A stretch of DNA of 64,000 nucleotides, from NCBI RefSeq assembly GCF_003590095.1, contig NC_039494.1:2232001-2296000 (forward strand), given 5' to 3'. The first letter of the stretch is position 1. Each line of letters starts with the position of its first letter. This stretch comes from Trichoplusia ni (taxonomy: Eukaryota > Arthropoda > Insecta > Lepidoptera > Noctuidae). Positions 32,479 to 44,466 of this stretch are shown piece after piece. The translations under genes and the position numbers were made by a program. The notes below the pieces were generated by a model. The model ran no database searches. It was not told the origin of the DNA and worked only from the letters and a program-made list of their open reading frames with translations.

Positions 32479-32490
32479 GACATTTTTTTT

Positions 32491-34304
32491 GATTTGAATC
32501 AAGTTGAGTAAGCGTTTATTAATATTAGAGCTTTACTAGAGCTTCATGTAAAACAGGTCAAGCAGAAATGCCTCTTCTGGTGCAGCGAGCGATCAATGAT
32601 TACATCTAGCTTCAGGTGCACCAAGTTCTACTTGAGAGGCAGTTTTTAAAATTACTCTCCGAGTTTTAGTTTAAAATTCTTTGCAGGCTAAATTAGTTTT
32701 GCTTAAGAAATGTTGAGTATTATCGAGAAATATTTAATTTTAAAGTCATTGTTGCATGATTCATGTTACTATAGAATGAATAAGTACTATCATTTACTCG
32801 GTCAATGTATCTTAATATCAGCATAAAAAGAGAAAAACAAATTTTAAAACGATAAATACTATATTATAAAAACTGAATCTGTAATCGAGTAGATCGTAAC
32901 GGTTTATCAAAGCTCCTTATTGGATTAAAGCATTATATTCTATTTGCAAAACTGACTGTTGAAAAATTTATATTTAAGAAGCAAAATCAGAATGTTATTT
33001 ACTTTAGTCAGCTCGTTTTTCTCCGATTCAATCTGCAGTAACTTTTCATTGTGCTAGGTTTTGCTGTATAAAGACGGCCATTATTTTTCAAAAGACATGA
33101 TTACGTGTTGAGAGCAATCACGGAGCTGGTATCTGTGGTAAGGAGGTTCTTATAGATGAAGTTACGCGCTGTTGCTGGCACGTAGTAAACTAAGCAATAC
33201 TCGTATTAATCTCAGTTTCTGTAAAACGGGGTGAATAAAAAAAAGGGTTTTCTTGGGGAGGTCGTATACGTTTTTTCTTACATAAAAATGCTTAAAGACA
33301 ATAATTTTATTGTTTGAGAATCTTTATATAATATTTCTTTTTCTTTATTTTTTTTAATTTCTATGTGAACAAAGGTGGCTCTATTCATCTCTATGCTGTA
33401 ATGGGTGACTGATACCCACAAATTTTGCGGTAAAAATATACGTATTTTTGCGAAGGTTTTCCTTCGTCAATATTCCTGTTTTCGTCGAATGTCGAATCGT
33501 CTTTGGTAATAAATCAACGTGACCGTAAATAGGAGTTATGACGTCACCTCCCCTTAATGTCTAGTTACAACGCGAACTTTGACATGCCTTGTTTCTGCAG
33601 TATTTATAGATTGATAAATAGCAGTACGATCATAATTTTGACGTTAAATGATTGAAAAGTAAATTATGTATTTTAAATATCGAATAAACTTCGTAATTCT
33701 ATATAATTTTATCAATGAATCTGCATCGGAGTAAATAAATGCATATTCGATAATGTTTTCAGTAGTACCAAATATTTACTAGCAAAGAAAAGAATTTAAT
33801 TAGAATAGAAGTAGTATATTTAATAAAGATTAAGAGTGTATTTTTCTCTATATGCATAAACATAAGAAATTAAATTAAATAAAAGAGTTATTTATTAAAA
33901 GTTGAGTTAAATTTAAAAAAAGTCAACATTTTTCAGTGATCTAACTGCGACTAAATAGACTTCTTATTATAACCAGTCATCGTTATGCTAATAAATACGC
34001 CGCACATTATGCATCCCAAGCCATCACTTAAAGTGGAACGTAGAGCAGAGACCTCGTATCCATATTTAATGGAAAGCGTCAAGACGGCCGATGTGTGGGA
34101 CGTGTCAAATGCAATCAGGAGGACCAAAGAGCCCTCGCTAATTACTTTACGTAGCGCTATGCGGGGCCTCACTGCCGGCGACTGACACCTGCTTTAAACC
34201 AATCACGGGTATATACAAGAATATGTGGCTGGGTTAACGTGAGTTATGCGTCAGTACCTGTGTTTAATATATTGTTTTTTTGGATTTCGTGTCATCACAA
34301 TACT
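32491..34304. other. AT-rich intergenic DNA, nothing recognised
   Basis: No gene, repeat family or structure was identified. Frames at 33951-34185 are open on both strands over the same bases and have no family motif. Confidence 0.45.
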
Positions 34305-34525
34305 ATAGTTAAGGAACCGCGGTCTGGTAGTTTGTCCGCCCGGCTGTCATCGGCGGAACATCAAGTTCTGTAGTAGTTCCAGTAGAAATTTTCACAGATG
34401 ATGCTTCTATTTTGGTAAATAATGAAAATATTCATCGTCCAAGTTTTGTTGAATATTAGTTTTTTTTTCGTTTTTCTTTCGCCTATTTGGTCCCTTCAGT
34501 GTCTGACTCGCACTTGACCTTGACC
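34305..34525 (+). repeat. Degraded copy of a GGGTTCCGT-type lepidopteran repeat
   Basis: AAGGAACCGCGG, GTAGTTTGTCCGCCCGGCTG and, at the right, GTCTGACTCGCACTTGACC match the order of parts in related repeats (left GGAACC block, CCGTC-rich block, right TCCGACTCGCACTTGGCC). The centre is diverged. Confidence 0.5.
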
Positions 34526-35028
34526 ATCAGATACATATTTATTTTGCAATAAGCATAGTATGCAAAAGCAAAGCAATATCAGTGAGAATATGCTTTTCTG
34601 CTATTTACACATTTACTCGAAACATGTAGTAGGATATTTTAGTGAACTTTATATACATATAATTACAAGCTAACTAAATTTAAAACTAACTTTAACAAGT
34701 AGTAAGTTAATAAGTAGCGTAGTTTTTGGAACATGCCATAAATAAGTATGTTCCCCACTCACATAGTGTAACTTCGGTAACTACTTGCCATGGGTTAGCG
34801 AATTCTTCCCCGGGGTAAACTTAAGACGTTTACGGAGAAGCTATAGGGAACGAGTCCCATCACTTGCGCCCCTGACGATAACTGAACAACTAGAAATATT
34901 CAGAGGAACAGCAATGATATTGTATCAAATAATTATTTTCATTTTTTTATACTTCATCCACTTAACAATTAATTCAAAAGCATTATTAAAAAAAACACGC
35001 CAATAAATTAAAACAATAATAATATTCT
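34526..35028. other. Intergenic, nothing recognised
   Basis: AT-rich, with no coding or repeat signature. Confidence 0.45.
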
Positions 35029-35310
35029 TCTAATATATAAAATTCCCGTGTCACGATGTTAGTTACCGTACTCCTCCGAAACGGCTTAACCGATTTTCAC
35101 AAAATTTTATATGCGTATTCAGTAGGTCTGAGAATCAACTAACATCTATTTTTCATACCCCTAAGTGATAAGGGTTGCTCACACTAAAAAATATATTTTA
35201 TTCTTTGGACGAAATTGTTTGTTGTTTTTTTTTTATAATGTGGCATTAAAAAATACATACAACTAGAAAAAAAAAGCATTCGGCAAAACAACGTTTGCTG
35301 GGTCAGCTAG
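35029..35310 (+). mobile_element. Non-autonomous Helitron, apparently both ends present
   Basis: Starts TCTAATATATAAAATTC and continues CCGTGTCACGATG, CTCCTCCGAAACGGC, TTAACCGATTTTCACAAAAT. It ends CAAAACAACGTTTGCTGGG and TCAGCTAG, followed by T. Known: Helitrons begin TC, end CTRR, lack inverted ends and make no duplication. This family with CTCCGAAACGGC near the 5' end and a GTCAGCTAG end is common in Lepidoptera. At 282 bp it encodes nothing and would depend on a RepHel protein supplied elsewhere. A truncated 5' end of the same family lies at 55621-55700. Confidence 0.8.
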
Positions 35311-38300
35311 TACGCTATAAAAGGAACATCTCTTACATTCGCACGTTTAAAAATCGAACAACATTCCGTGCCTACAGGTACTTTGTGTATACAGCCCATC
35401 ACAAAATGGCGTCTTATTGCGTTAACATCTAATTTACCTCCGTAACACTCTCATCTTAGGGACGACCTAATTGACTCCGCGCGATAATTTATATAAGTAA
35501 TGTAATAACAGAAGCGAAATTAAAGCATTTCCTATTGATCTTTCGTGGAGCCGTGATTCGCAGTCATTACGCATATTAGGTAGGGATGAAACCCTCCTTT
35601 CACGATACCTGTCAAGGTAGACCAATAACATTTTAGACGCCGCAAGACAGGCATAGGAATGACGGTAATTTTGCGAACCAGGATTTCGGGCCAGCTCTAC
35701 AATGGCGGGAAAAAAATCGTATAAAAAGTCGGGACATGAATTTCATGAAAGCTTTTCGACTGTTTTTTGAAGTGTTTCGGTATAACGAAGTCTCCATGGT
35801 TGGTTTAATAAAAATATCTGTTAGCTGAGTGAGCTCTTATCAAAATCTTTTTCCAATAATCATGATAAGCTTTTAGATAAACGCAGAGGCTGATGGGGTT
35901 ATTTCTTTTGATTGGCAGTTGTATTGGGATTTAAACTGATGTTTCATTTGATTGGGAAGAAAAGGCTTAAAACAGAAATATTTTTTTTGTAATGTATATG
36001 TATCACGATTATAAAAAATGGTTAAAACACATAGTTTGAAACATACACTCATTGGTTACGTAGCGGATATGAAACTATTAATTTTATTCTGTGTCTCATT
36101 TTGCATGAGACCAAATATTATTGAAGCGCCTTTTAATAAAAAGTTCTTCGAAATTCAAACTTTTCGATTTGACACATCGTTTGAGACAAAAAAAAGAGCG
36201 TATTGCTAGCCATGTTTATCTAGAGCTTAAGAGCTGTTTTTTTTTTAAATGTCATAAACATACCTTAGCAAATTTTTCATCTTTATTTTAACAGTCGTTT
36301 TAAAGGATACAATACACACTTTCGAACAGTGTGAGGCCGCTATAATCATTCGTATAATAAATTGCCTCCAATCCGGCACACACATAATTTCTTACGTAAT
36401 TGAACATAAATAAAGATTAACCTAATGTTTTGACCGTGGATCAAAGCTTATTAGATTTATGGGTTTATCTACATATGTGAAATGTGAACCAATATTTATG
36501 ATTCCTTGTGATATATTTAGAAGCGGTTTTATAATCTAACAAAAGCAAATTTGAATTCGCTTCCTGTGATGCGGATTAGAAATTAGACGAAAATTGAGCA
36601 ATGCCAATTTTTGAAGGTTTCTTTTGAGAGATATGAAATAACTTTTATATTTAAATACTTTTGCTTATAGACGTGTTACTACAAAAAGTAATAACCTGTC
36701 TTAAAAAAAAGTGGTTGGTCATTCTTCGTGGATTTTTCATTTTTTTACGAAGTACGTAGCAATGTGAAGTGGCAGTTACTAGGTGTCGATTTTAACTCCC
36801 ATACGACTTTGCAAAGTTACCATGGTGATATGTAAAATTAATATCCCTTCGTAATACAAAAAAAATAACGTTGAACGGAACCTGACACTACCCTATGCAC
36901 GCCTACCGTATCACGTGATAGGTAACATGTGACGTCATACAAGTTCTGTAGAAAACCGACAGCAGAATCAATAAGGACTGTTACGTATTAATAAAAATTA
37001 CATAAAATAAAATTTAATTAGCTTCCACGGGCAGTACAAATGCATATTTACGAGTATTAAAAGTTATAAACAAAAAAAAAAAAATATCACACGTCATTCA
37101 AAGTTCTCTGAAAGCTCTCAAGAAAGGATCATTATAAACGTTATATGACCTTAACTTCGTATTATAAAGTAATTGAACTACTGTAAAATTGACTGCAAAT
37201 GCCTGCGTCGCTCGGAGAATGGACGGCTATCGGCTAAAACTATTCCTCGATAGAAATTTGAAATCACTCGAATTCTGCGAGAGTTTCGTGCCAGCACGTT
37301 TTTATGTCCTTGATAATGATACAGTTCATACTTAGTGTGTGTTTATTACAAAATAATTATGTTGAAAATTGTTTCTATATCGCTTAGTAGCTTAATAAGT
37401 GCAACAATTGTTCGGTTTAAACTCTAAGAACAATTTTATTTCTTAACTAATATAAAGCTATTTCTTGTTTGACTTAGTTTTAATATCACTTTTTCTACAA
37501 TGTTGAAACCTCATTTTTCTTTCGTTTAAAATAACTAATTAATGCTCCTATAATTTTGCTTTCAAATTTCGTAGATAGAGGTCAATTTTAACAATAACTG
37601 ATTTATTTTCACACTCAGAAGTCATTCAGTCTTACGACAAATGATTCACACATCTTTTCAAACCCTTAATAAATTCAACATAGACACTGAACAATTTATT
37701 AAAAAAACTGCCCCATATTGTTCACTATTATGTTTGAAAATAAAATCTAAGCGCGTAAGTAAGGCAGCTCCATAATCCCAGGGCCAGTGGGACGGCGAGA
37801 GCGAAGTGAGGAGAACAAACCAAGTTGGCGTGTAACTGGGGAACGTGACTCGAGAAAACTTCCAACGTTTTTATATTTGATTCTTATTCTATCGTATTAT
37901 GAGATTGTATGACTGACTATTTATGGTATTAAAAGCTGAATATCTTACTGAACATGGTGTCTAAGTAGTATGGTAATTAAGACTAGTGTTTTTTTTAGGT
38001 TTGTTTCCAAAGTTTGGGAACTAAGGTTTCGCTGCCTGTTCACAGATGATGTATTTTTCAACTAGTAATAAAGAAAAATATGGAAGTAAAGCAACACTTT
38101 GTGAAGGTCTTAAATTTAATGGATGGCCAAATTTTTGTCTGTACGGATCGTGTCCGACTGGCACATGAACGGTTTTTAGGATTCTCACCTGTGGGTATTG
38201 TATTGTGGGTAAAATAAACAAATACTAAGCGCTTTATACAAATAATGGTATTTAAATGAAACCGGTATGTTTAGAAGCTGTTCTCTACATATATTAGGAT

Positions 38301-39694
38301 TAGGCTACACACCGAAAAGAAGTCTTATAAAATATGGGGAAACAGAAACGTTGTTGACAAAAAATACCTCTCGCGAATTAAAAAAAATAACATCAACATA
38401 TTCCCAACATCGTAATTATTCAACGCGATTTTAAATACGAAAACAGTTTCCTTTAATATTTAAAAAAAAAAACTTTCGTATTTCAGAACAAGGAGAATTT
38501 AAATAAAATATAAATGTTAAAAAGCAATATCCATAAAAATAGGTCAGACATAAAAATATGTGACGGCCGGATGAGCAGAGTGACATCCGGGTGAGTTCCT
38601 GATGTTCCCTCATTTCCAATTTTCACTACACGTCATAAAAATAATGCGCCATTATTTCATGTTATTATGTTCATGTAAATGTAGCGAAATGTGTGTGGTT
38701 TTTGAGTGACGGGCTGTTGATTGAACTATTGCTTATATTGTGTGTATATGTGAGTCTATTCAATAAATCTATAAGCTTCTCTATCTTGACCGTAATAACG
38801 AGAAAAAGAAGATCTGAAGCGCCTAGTGAAATAATTGTACTTATACAAGTTGTATATCCTGAAAATAAAGGAATTTACTTCTGATTCTGTAATCATAAAT
38901 TTCTTTCGAGTACTAATAATGTAGGTTGAAACAGAAGTTTTTAGGGTAGGCGAGGCTATGTCTAATTATAATTGCCAATGATTAAAATGTAAACGCGAAC
39001 AAATGCAGCTTCGCTCTCGTAGCTGCACTACGCCGTAGCATGCCGTAGTAGCGTAGACTTGTAGCAAAAAAATCAATTCAAACAAACATCATTTTTAAAT
39101 CGTTTGTGTAAAATTCATTATTTGCTAGCGCCGGATTCGTGTCGAAAACACTCGCGTATTTAGCTGATTGATTGACTGTTATGATGAATAAAAAAACGGT
39201 TTAAATTTAGTTTCATATTTGAACATTTTACAAGTCTATCACATATTGAGTTAGAGTTATGGTATCTAAAAATATTTTTAAGTTTTAAAGTAAATTAACT
39301 ATAGCTTGTTATGAACCGACATTATTTTACGCCGACAATATAAATTCTCGCTGCAGAATATTTACAAAACAATTAATTTTGTAATTAATTAATACGTGTT
39401 TTACTCAGTTATAACACACATTTATAATTAATTTTTGATATTATTAATACTGCATGAATGCATGCGAAGTGGGTGCCATAAATTGAAATTAAGTAAATAA
39501 CTTCAGACAAGCGGTTACTATTTAAAACAAAAAATCCTTTGAATTTGTTACAAAGAACTATGTAATCGATTATAGTATGGCATCTTGGCGCGATTTTGAA
39601 GGTTCTGTCAACAGAACATTACTTTAACTGAATAAATCTTTTCCACACTAATTAAGATTATTTAATGATGACGAGGTTTACTCGCGTGTATTTA
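35311..39694. other. Intergenic, no gene recognised
   Basis: AT-rich DNA. A TATAAAAG stands at 35316-35323 directly after the Helitron, but no gene follows it. A cluster of CGTAG/CTACG words at 39015-39062 resembles the one at 8196-8290. No other repeat family was seen. Confidence 0.5.
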
Positions 39695-39772
39695 TCGGGA
39701 TTGCCCGACTAGTTTTGGTCCCAACGAAAGGGAACTAGTCGGGTCGGTTTTTGGTCGAAACTAGTCGGTCAA
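39695..39772. repeat. Remnant of the CCCGACTAGT inverted-repeat family
   Basis: GCCCGACTAGTTTTGGTCCC is followed by GGAACTAGTCGGGTC and again GTCGAAACTAGTCGGTC, so the core occurs three times in alternating orientation. The core matches the arms of the long inverted repeat at 9913-10032. Confidence 0.6.
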
Positions 39773-40344
39773 TCTAATAATGAATAATTCTCACAAAAAT
39801 TTACTTTAAATTTATCTAATCTAGATTTAGAAACTAAGTCAAAATAATCTAAAAACCATACGAAAATTATTAAAGCAAAGCAGCAAACAAGAATTGATGC
39901 TGCATGCAGTAAATCAACACGCCAGTCTGCCGCACATAACTAAGGCAATAAAATGTATTCACACACAAAATACGTACAATGTTCGTAATTTACTAACAAC
40001 AAAGTCAAACTGCGGAGTTCCACTAATAAACTAGTAACAATTGTTTGAATCGCTGTTATCTGCTCACTCATTTTCATTTCAATTGTTTATGAAGGCTGTA
40101 GCGTAACTACCTGTATATTTGTAAGTAGACGATAAAGTAATAATAGTTTATTTAAAATTACGAAATTTTTAGGGGTCTTTGTTGTAACCACTCTTTGTGT
40201 AACAAGCAAGAAAAAATGACAATTCTAATGTTAAGGAAGTAAACTGTAGAGTTAAGTTAACGATGCATTTGGAACTTTATTCTATAGTAATAATAGTACA
40301 CTAATTATAATTATTAACCAATACGAATTATACTTTCATGAGTG
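39773..40344. other. Intergenic, nothing recognised
   Basis: AT-rich, no coding or repeat signature. Confidence 0.45.
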
Positions 40345-40610
40345 GTTTAGGGTTCCGTGCAATAAGGATAAAATAAGGTTTAAAGCGGAAACCGATTACA
40401 AAGCCTCCCCTATCTGTTCACCTATCCAAGCTCTATCTCATGACTAGGCAGTTGAACTTTTCAAAGATCATGTTTATCTTACTGCATTAAAAAAAAATGA
40501 GCCTAAGCAACAGTTGTGCGAGTCATAAATTTGATGTATTATCTTTTTTCAAGCTTTATGCACGGAACAGTGACACGAGTTCGATTCGCTCTTGGTCGGG
40601 TTTTCTGCGA
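40345..40610 (+). repeat. Degraded copy of the GGGTTCCGT repeat family
   Basis: Begins TTTAGGGTTCCGTGC, has CTATCTGTTCACCTATCC, CTATCTCATGA in the middle and ends CGGAACAGTGACACGAGTTC with CTCTTGGTCGGGTTTTC. This is the same order of parts as the better copy at 55921-56416. Confidence 0.6.
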
Positions 40611-41265
40611 ATCAAGGTGCTCTACTTATCTATAGTGGTTCCTTGAACTACACATCTGTGCTAAATGCGCTATATTTTGTTGCATTTTTCATAAATCAAA
40701 TAACTAGAACTGAATTAAGTACAAATGTACAATATATTACAGTAGATATCGATACTTCTCTGGTGCACCCCTACACCTTTAAATACGAGATGATACACCA
40801 CAAAATTCACCCATTTCAATACATGTTGATCCAAAATCCAGGAAATCGCAACTCTCAATAATCAAGATACTGATATTACAAAACTATTTCAGTCCAGATT
40901 ATTAATTTGAAATGCAAATAAACGTCCACAGTTATAATGCCAAGCATATTCCGAACACGGGATTGAATGAAATATGCAATACAAGGCAAAATCAAGCACT
41001 CCACTAGTTTTAATTAAACATAGTGAAAGCACCAAGTTTAGCATACCATTAGCATTTTATAAAGTAGCATGAATCTAGGTACGGTTAAGTGAACTTGGGT
41101 TTTACGAAAACAGAGTGTTTTATATTTTTAGGGCGATCCGCGCATAGTGCGTTTGTGTCATCTTGGTTTACTGTGACTGTGATTTATTTGTAATGCTCCT
41201 GTTTTAATTTAGCAACAAATTTTATTTAATTTCGACAAATATCTATTACGTCAGCTCATGATTTA

Positions 41266-41290
41266 AGACTCCGGTTGGGTCAGAAACTGT
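41266..41290. repeat. Half-arm fragment of the CCCGACTAGT inverted-repeat family
   Basis: AAGACTCCGGTTGGGTCAGAA resembles the right arm at 9995-10028 (GGACTCCGATTGGGTCCGAA), with a few changes. Confidence 0.4.
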
Positions 41291-41319
41291 ATGTTAAATG
41301 AAAGAACTCTCACAGCAAA

Positions 41320-41440
41320 AGAACTTAGGAAGCGGTGATGGGTGGGCGAAACTGGGTGCTGTCCAATGTAATCTGACCTTCAAAAAGTGCTACTTAGTAG
41401 CCTAATTTGAATAAATGAATTTCGATTTGATTTGATTTGT
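41320..41440 (+). mobile_element. 3' tail of a non-LTR retrotransposon ending in GATTT repeats
   Basis: GATGGGTGGGCGAAACTGGG, ACCTTCAAAAAGTGCTACTT, AGTAGCCTAATTTGAATAAA, then ATTTCGATTTGATTTGATTT. This tail type with a short GATTT array is common among moth LINE families. The copy is strongly 5' truncated, with no coding sequence. Confidence 0.65.
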
Positions 41441-41859
41441 TTAAAATTTACGGCGACTTAAAACTTTCTTCCAGTTTTATGTCAACAGCTTTCCTTGATT
41501 TTCAATCCTAAAATTCGTTTTTGGAGTTTTATTACTATGAGCACTATTAATACCACAACAACGGTTTGAGCTTACAGCCATGGTGAATAACATACAATAC
41601 TATAATTGATTCAACCGCAAACCAATAAAACAAACACAACAACTGAACAGTACTTGGTATCATCTAGTACTAGCACCTCACAGTAGCTAATCACCAAAAA
41701 ACATTTCCAAACATCAACTGTCACTTACAATACAGTCCTAACTCTCAATTATTGAACCACAGCTGTATTTGTGGGAAAATAATACATTTACTAGACTTAA
41801 CAAATTCGGTTTAATGCACGGAGAAAAAATATATGACAAGTAAGACATATATATTTTGA

Positions 41860-42122
41860 CGAGCCTGTTGATCTAGTGGTTAGTGACCCTGACTACTGTA
41901 CCGCAGGCTCTGGGTTCGATTTCCGCCCAGGACAAATGTTGTGTGATGAGCATGATCATTTGTTCTGGTGTCTGGGTATAATTTATCTATAATATGTATG
42001 TACATATTTAGAAATATATAAGTAAGTTTATCAGTTGTCTGGTTACCATAACACAAGCTCTGCTTAGCTTGGGATCAGATAACCGTGTGTGAGTTGTCCC
42101 AGGATATATTATATTATATTTT
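41860..42122 (+). mobile_element. tRNA-derived SINE, family A (copy 1)
   Basis: The tRNA-like head is CTGTTGATCTAGTGGTTAGT (A-box region) followed by GGGTTCGATTTCCGCCCAGG (B-box at about 41913-41924). The body reads ATTTAGAAATATATAAGTA, GTTTATCAGTTGTCTGG and CATAACACAAGCTCTGCTTA, then an AT-rich tail of ATATT units. It aligns along its whole length with 62341-62560. It is a polymerase III-type retroposon and not a tRNA gene. Confidence 0.85.
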
Positions 42123-42125
42123 TAT

Positions 42126-43165
42126 ATTGAGGCAAGTTTACATTCTTCCAATAGTATTAAATAGTCACAGTTGTATGACAGTGTCAATAAAAGTCGTATA
42201 ACATAAAGACGTTCAAAGGGCTCTGCGGTCAGTCTGCAAGGGCCGTGTTTACAGTTGTTGACAATGGCGGCCGGTCACACCTCTCTGTGGTTACATAGAA
42301 AGCTTACGGTACACCGATGTCGACTAAACGATTAATTTACGCCATCTTGTTTTGCTGGTATCTATTAGGTTTGATTTTGTAATTAGAAATATGTTTTATA
42401 TTTCTGCTTTTATTATTGCTTTTAAAAATGCGTGTAAATTTGTAGTGCTAGTTTTAATATATTCACAAAATTAAGTAATTACACAAATAATGAAAAAATA
42501 TATCACTTAGATGACTTGGTATCGCATAATTTTGAGACGCCGTTAGCCGTGGTGTAGTGCTCCATCTCTTTTCACCGTCAACAATCCTAGTTTAAGAACT
42601 CGTGGGACAAGTTTCACAAATATTCTTTTACCTTTCCAATACAGTTCAATTTTTTTGAGATTTCAATTCCCATTGCTTCCCAAGACCAAGTAGATCCAAA
42701 TACAATAAATTGCAGGACCTCATCGACCGAAACACCTTCATCACTCAAATAACACATTTACAATTAAAAAACTTTACGATCCAAGTTATTGTTGTAACAA
42801 GTTCGTGCACCGTAGCGCCATCTATTCTCTGACTTAAAAGTGTTTACAACGCAAACTTCGGTAAGCACTTGCAGTAACCGACTTGTTATAAAAGTAAAAA
42901 GTTCTTACCTGTGCACCACTAAAACTGAAAAGGGATTATGCTCCTAAAATATTTGTGGGAGAAAATAATCCTGAAGTTAGAACAAAAGAGGTTACATAGC
43001 TACTGAAGTCGAAGCACAATGGATCCTTTGTTATGGCTCTTCTTTATTTACTTGATATTTTACAAACTTGAACAACAATAAATGGGTAATAGCCGAAGCT
43101 GTGACAAGCAACGCAAACATATTTATCTCCACTAAACTGAACTTTCATGAATCATGTTCATGTGA
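42126..43165. other. Intergenic, nothing recognised
   Basis: No coding frame or family signature was found. Confidence 0.45.
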
Positions 43166-43169
43166 CATT

Positions 43170-43376
43170 TTAGGGTTTCATAACCGAAGCGTTAAAAATG
43201 GAAAACCAATTGCTAAGAATCCGATGTACGTCTGTCCATCCGACTATGAGCAGGTATCTCAAGAACCGTGGTAGAATGTTAACATTTTTATCGTAACAAA
43301 AACAAAAATAAAGTTTGACCAATTTTGCCTTTTGTAGATTGTTTGTAGAGAATTGTTAGTGTCGAGTCCGACTTTT
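43170..43376 (+). repeat. Degraded copy of the GGGTTCCGT repeat family
   Basis: TTTAGGGTTTCATAACC at the left, GTCTGTCCATCCGACTATGA in the middle and GTGTCGAGTCCGACTTTTTT at the right reproduce the family's order of parts. Confidence 0.5.
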
Positions 43377-43563
43377 TTAATTATTATTCAAAATAGATTA
43401 TTGGAACCGACTCATTAATTACGCAATTTACGGGCATTGCAAAGGTTTTTTTAAACGCCGGACAGGTTACAGGTTTTCAGAGTTTAGATCGGTTACTTAA
43501 AGTAGACATTCATCGATTAAACTATTAGAACTACATATTATTTCAGGCTTCTCAGCTGTACGG

Positions 43564-43628
43564 TTAATTTGCTAAATGTTGGGACCGTACAAGACGTACT
43601 TGTACGGTCCCAACATTTAGCAAATTAA
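43564..43628. repeat. Perfect 30-bp hairpin with a 5-base loop
   Basis: 43564-43593 and 43599-43628 are exact reverse complements, separated only by ACGTA. The stem contains AATTTGCTAAATGTTGGGAC followed by CGTACAAG. Flanks are AT-rich, and no other copy was seen in the window. It may be a snap-back MITE, a very young inverted duplication or a foldback RNA. Nothing decides between these. Confidence 0.85.
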
Positions 43629-44326
43629 AAATTAAGACGTCAATTACCAACTCTCTCTTAGTTCAGTAAATTATAAATTCCTAATTACCTACTTATAATA
43701 AATCATAAACCGTGGATTATTTATAGAAACACCTGGAATTTCACACGGCAATTATTTCACGGGTTAAATTATACGGTAGTATGTTGATACACCTGTCAAC
43801 GCCTTCTTACGCCTGTTCTCAATTAATCTTTGTTACTCGTAATTAATAGTCTATTTAGATTACTTGGAAATTGTAGATTTCCTTTTATAATTTATAAGGA
43901 ATGTTGTACAGTATAAATAATTATGCTCTGCTATTTGTTTAACGTACACGTACACACGAAATATTAAGAGTCTATACTGGTACAGTTAAATCTACATATA
44001 ATAATAAAGTAATACATCAATATACATACAATCTAATTCACTTTCATCAGTCTATAAAATTTCAGTTAAAAAAACCTTGCACGTACATAAAAAGACACAC
44101 AAACCTTGCCCTTAACCTCAAGATATCAACATACACAACAAAAACGATATCATACAAGCATCGCATACAGAACCGGTAATAACATTCATGCTAAAACTAT
44201 GTGTATCATGCATTATTTATGTAACGTATGTTGCCAATTCTGGCAAGGTTAGTAGGCCAGCAAATGTTTTTTGCGATGCACTATTGCACGTGAAAGGGTA
44301 CCAGATTATGGTCGAATGATGTGCCT
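43629..44326. other. Intergenic, nothing recognised
   Basis: AT-rich, without coding or repeat signatures. Confidence 0.45.
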
Positions 44327-44466
44327 GGGGACCTACCACTGGATCTTAAAGATAGAAGATAATAGATGTATAAGTGAGACAGGACGAGGATCTCCACGCC
44401 GAGTTATGCGCTGTCCTGCTTCCACTACTTCGATTCTTTTGTTTAAGTCGTGGTGGTAGAACTCCC
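44327..44466. mobile_element. MITE-like element of the CCTACCA family (copy 1)
   Basis: Left end GGGGACCTACCACTGGA and right end TCGTGGTGGTAGAACTCCC are imperfect inverted repeats bounding 140 bp. The interior has GTGAGACAGGACGAGG and GCGCTGTCCTG, matching words in the copies at 47668-47791 and 51930-52056. Confidence 0.55.

Larger units (their letters stand above)
23520..32490 (+). mobile_element. Non-LTR retrotransposon (Jockey/CR1-type group), split by a Copia insertion
   Basis: Seen: the element carries one long EN-RT frame (24035-26965) and a 3' UTR with a CA-rich stretch (26996-27059). The UTR is interrupted at 27106/27107 and resumes at 32027, ending at AATAAA (32473-32478) and a short T run at 32490. 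A GC-rich 5' region holds three tandem copies of GACCGGCG (about 23608-23636). The 5' boundary is a guess because I found no target duplication matching the sequence after 32490. Removing the Copia insert rejoins the UTR at one copy of TACTT. Inferred: the ORF is intact, so this is a young copy, but it is older than the Copia inside it. Confidence 0.85.

Noticed and set aside
35316..35323. TATAAAAG as a core promoter
   Set aside because: No open frame, transcript-like structure or initiator with a following gene. It is common by chance in AT-rich DNA.
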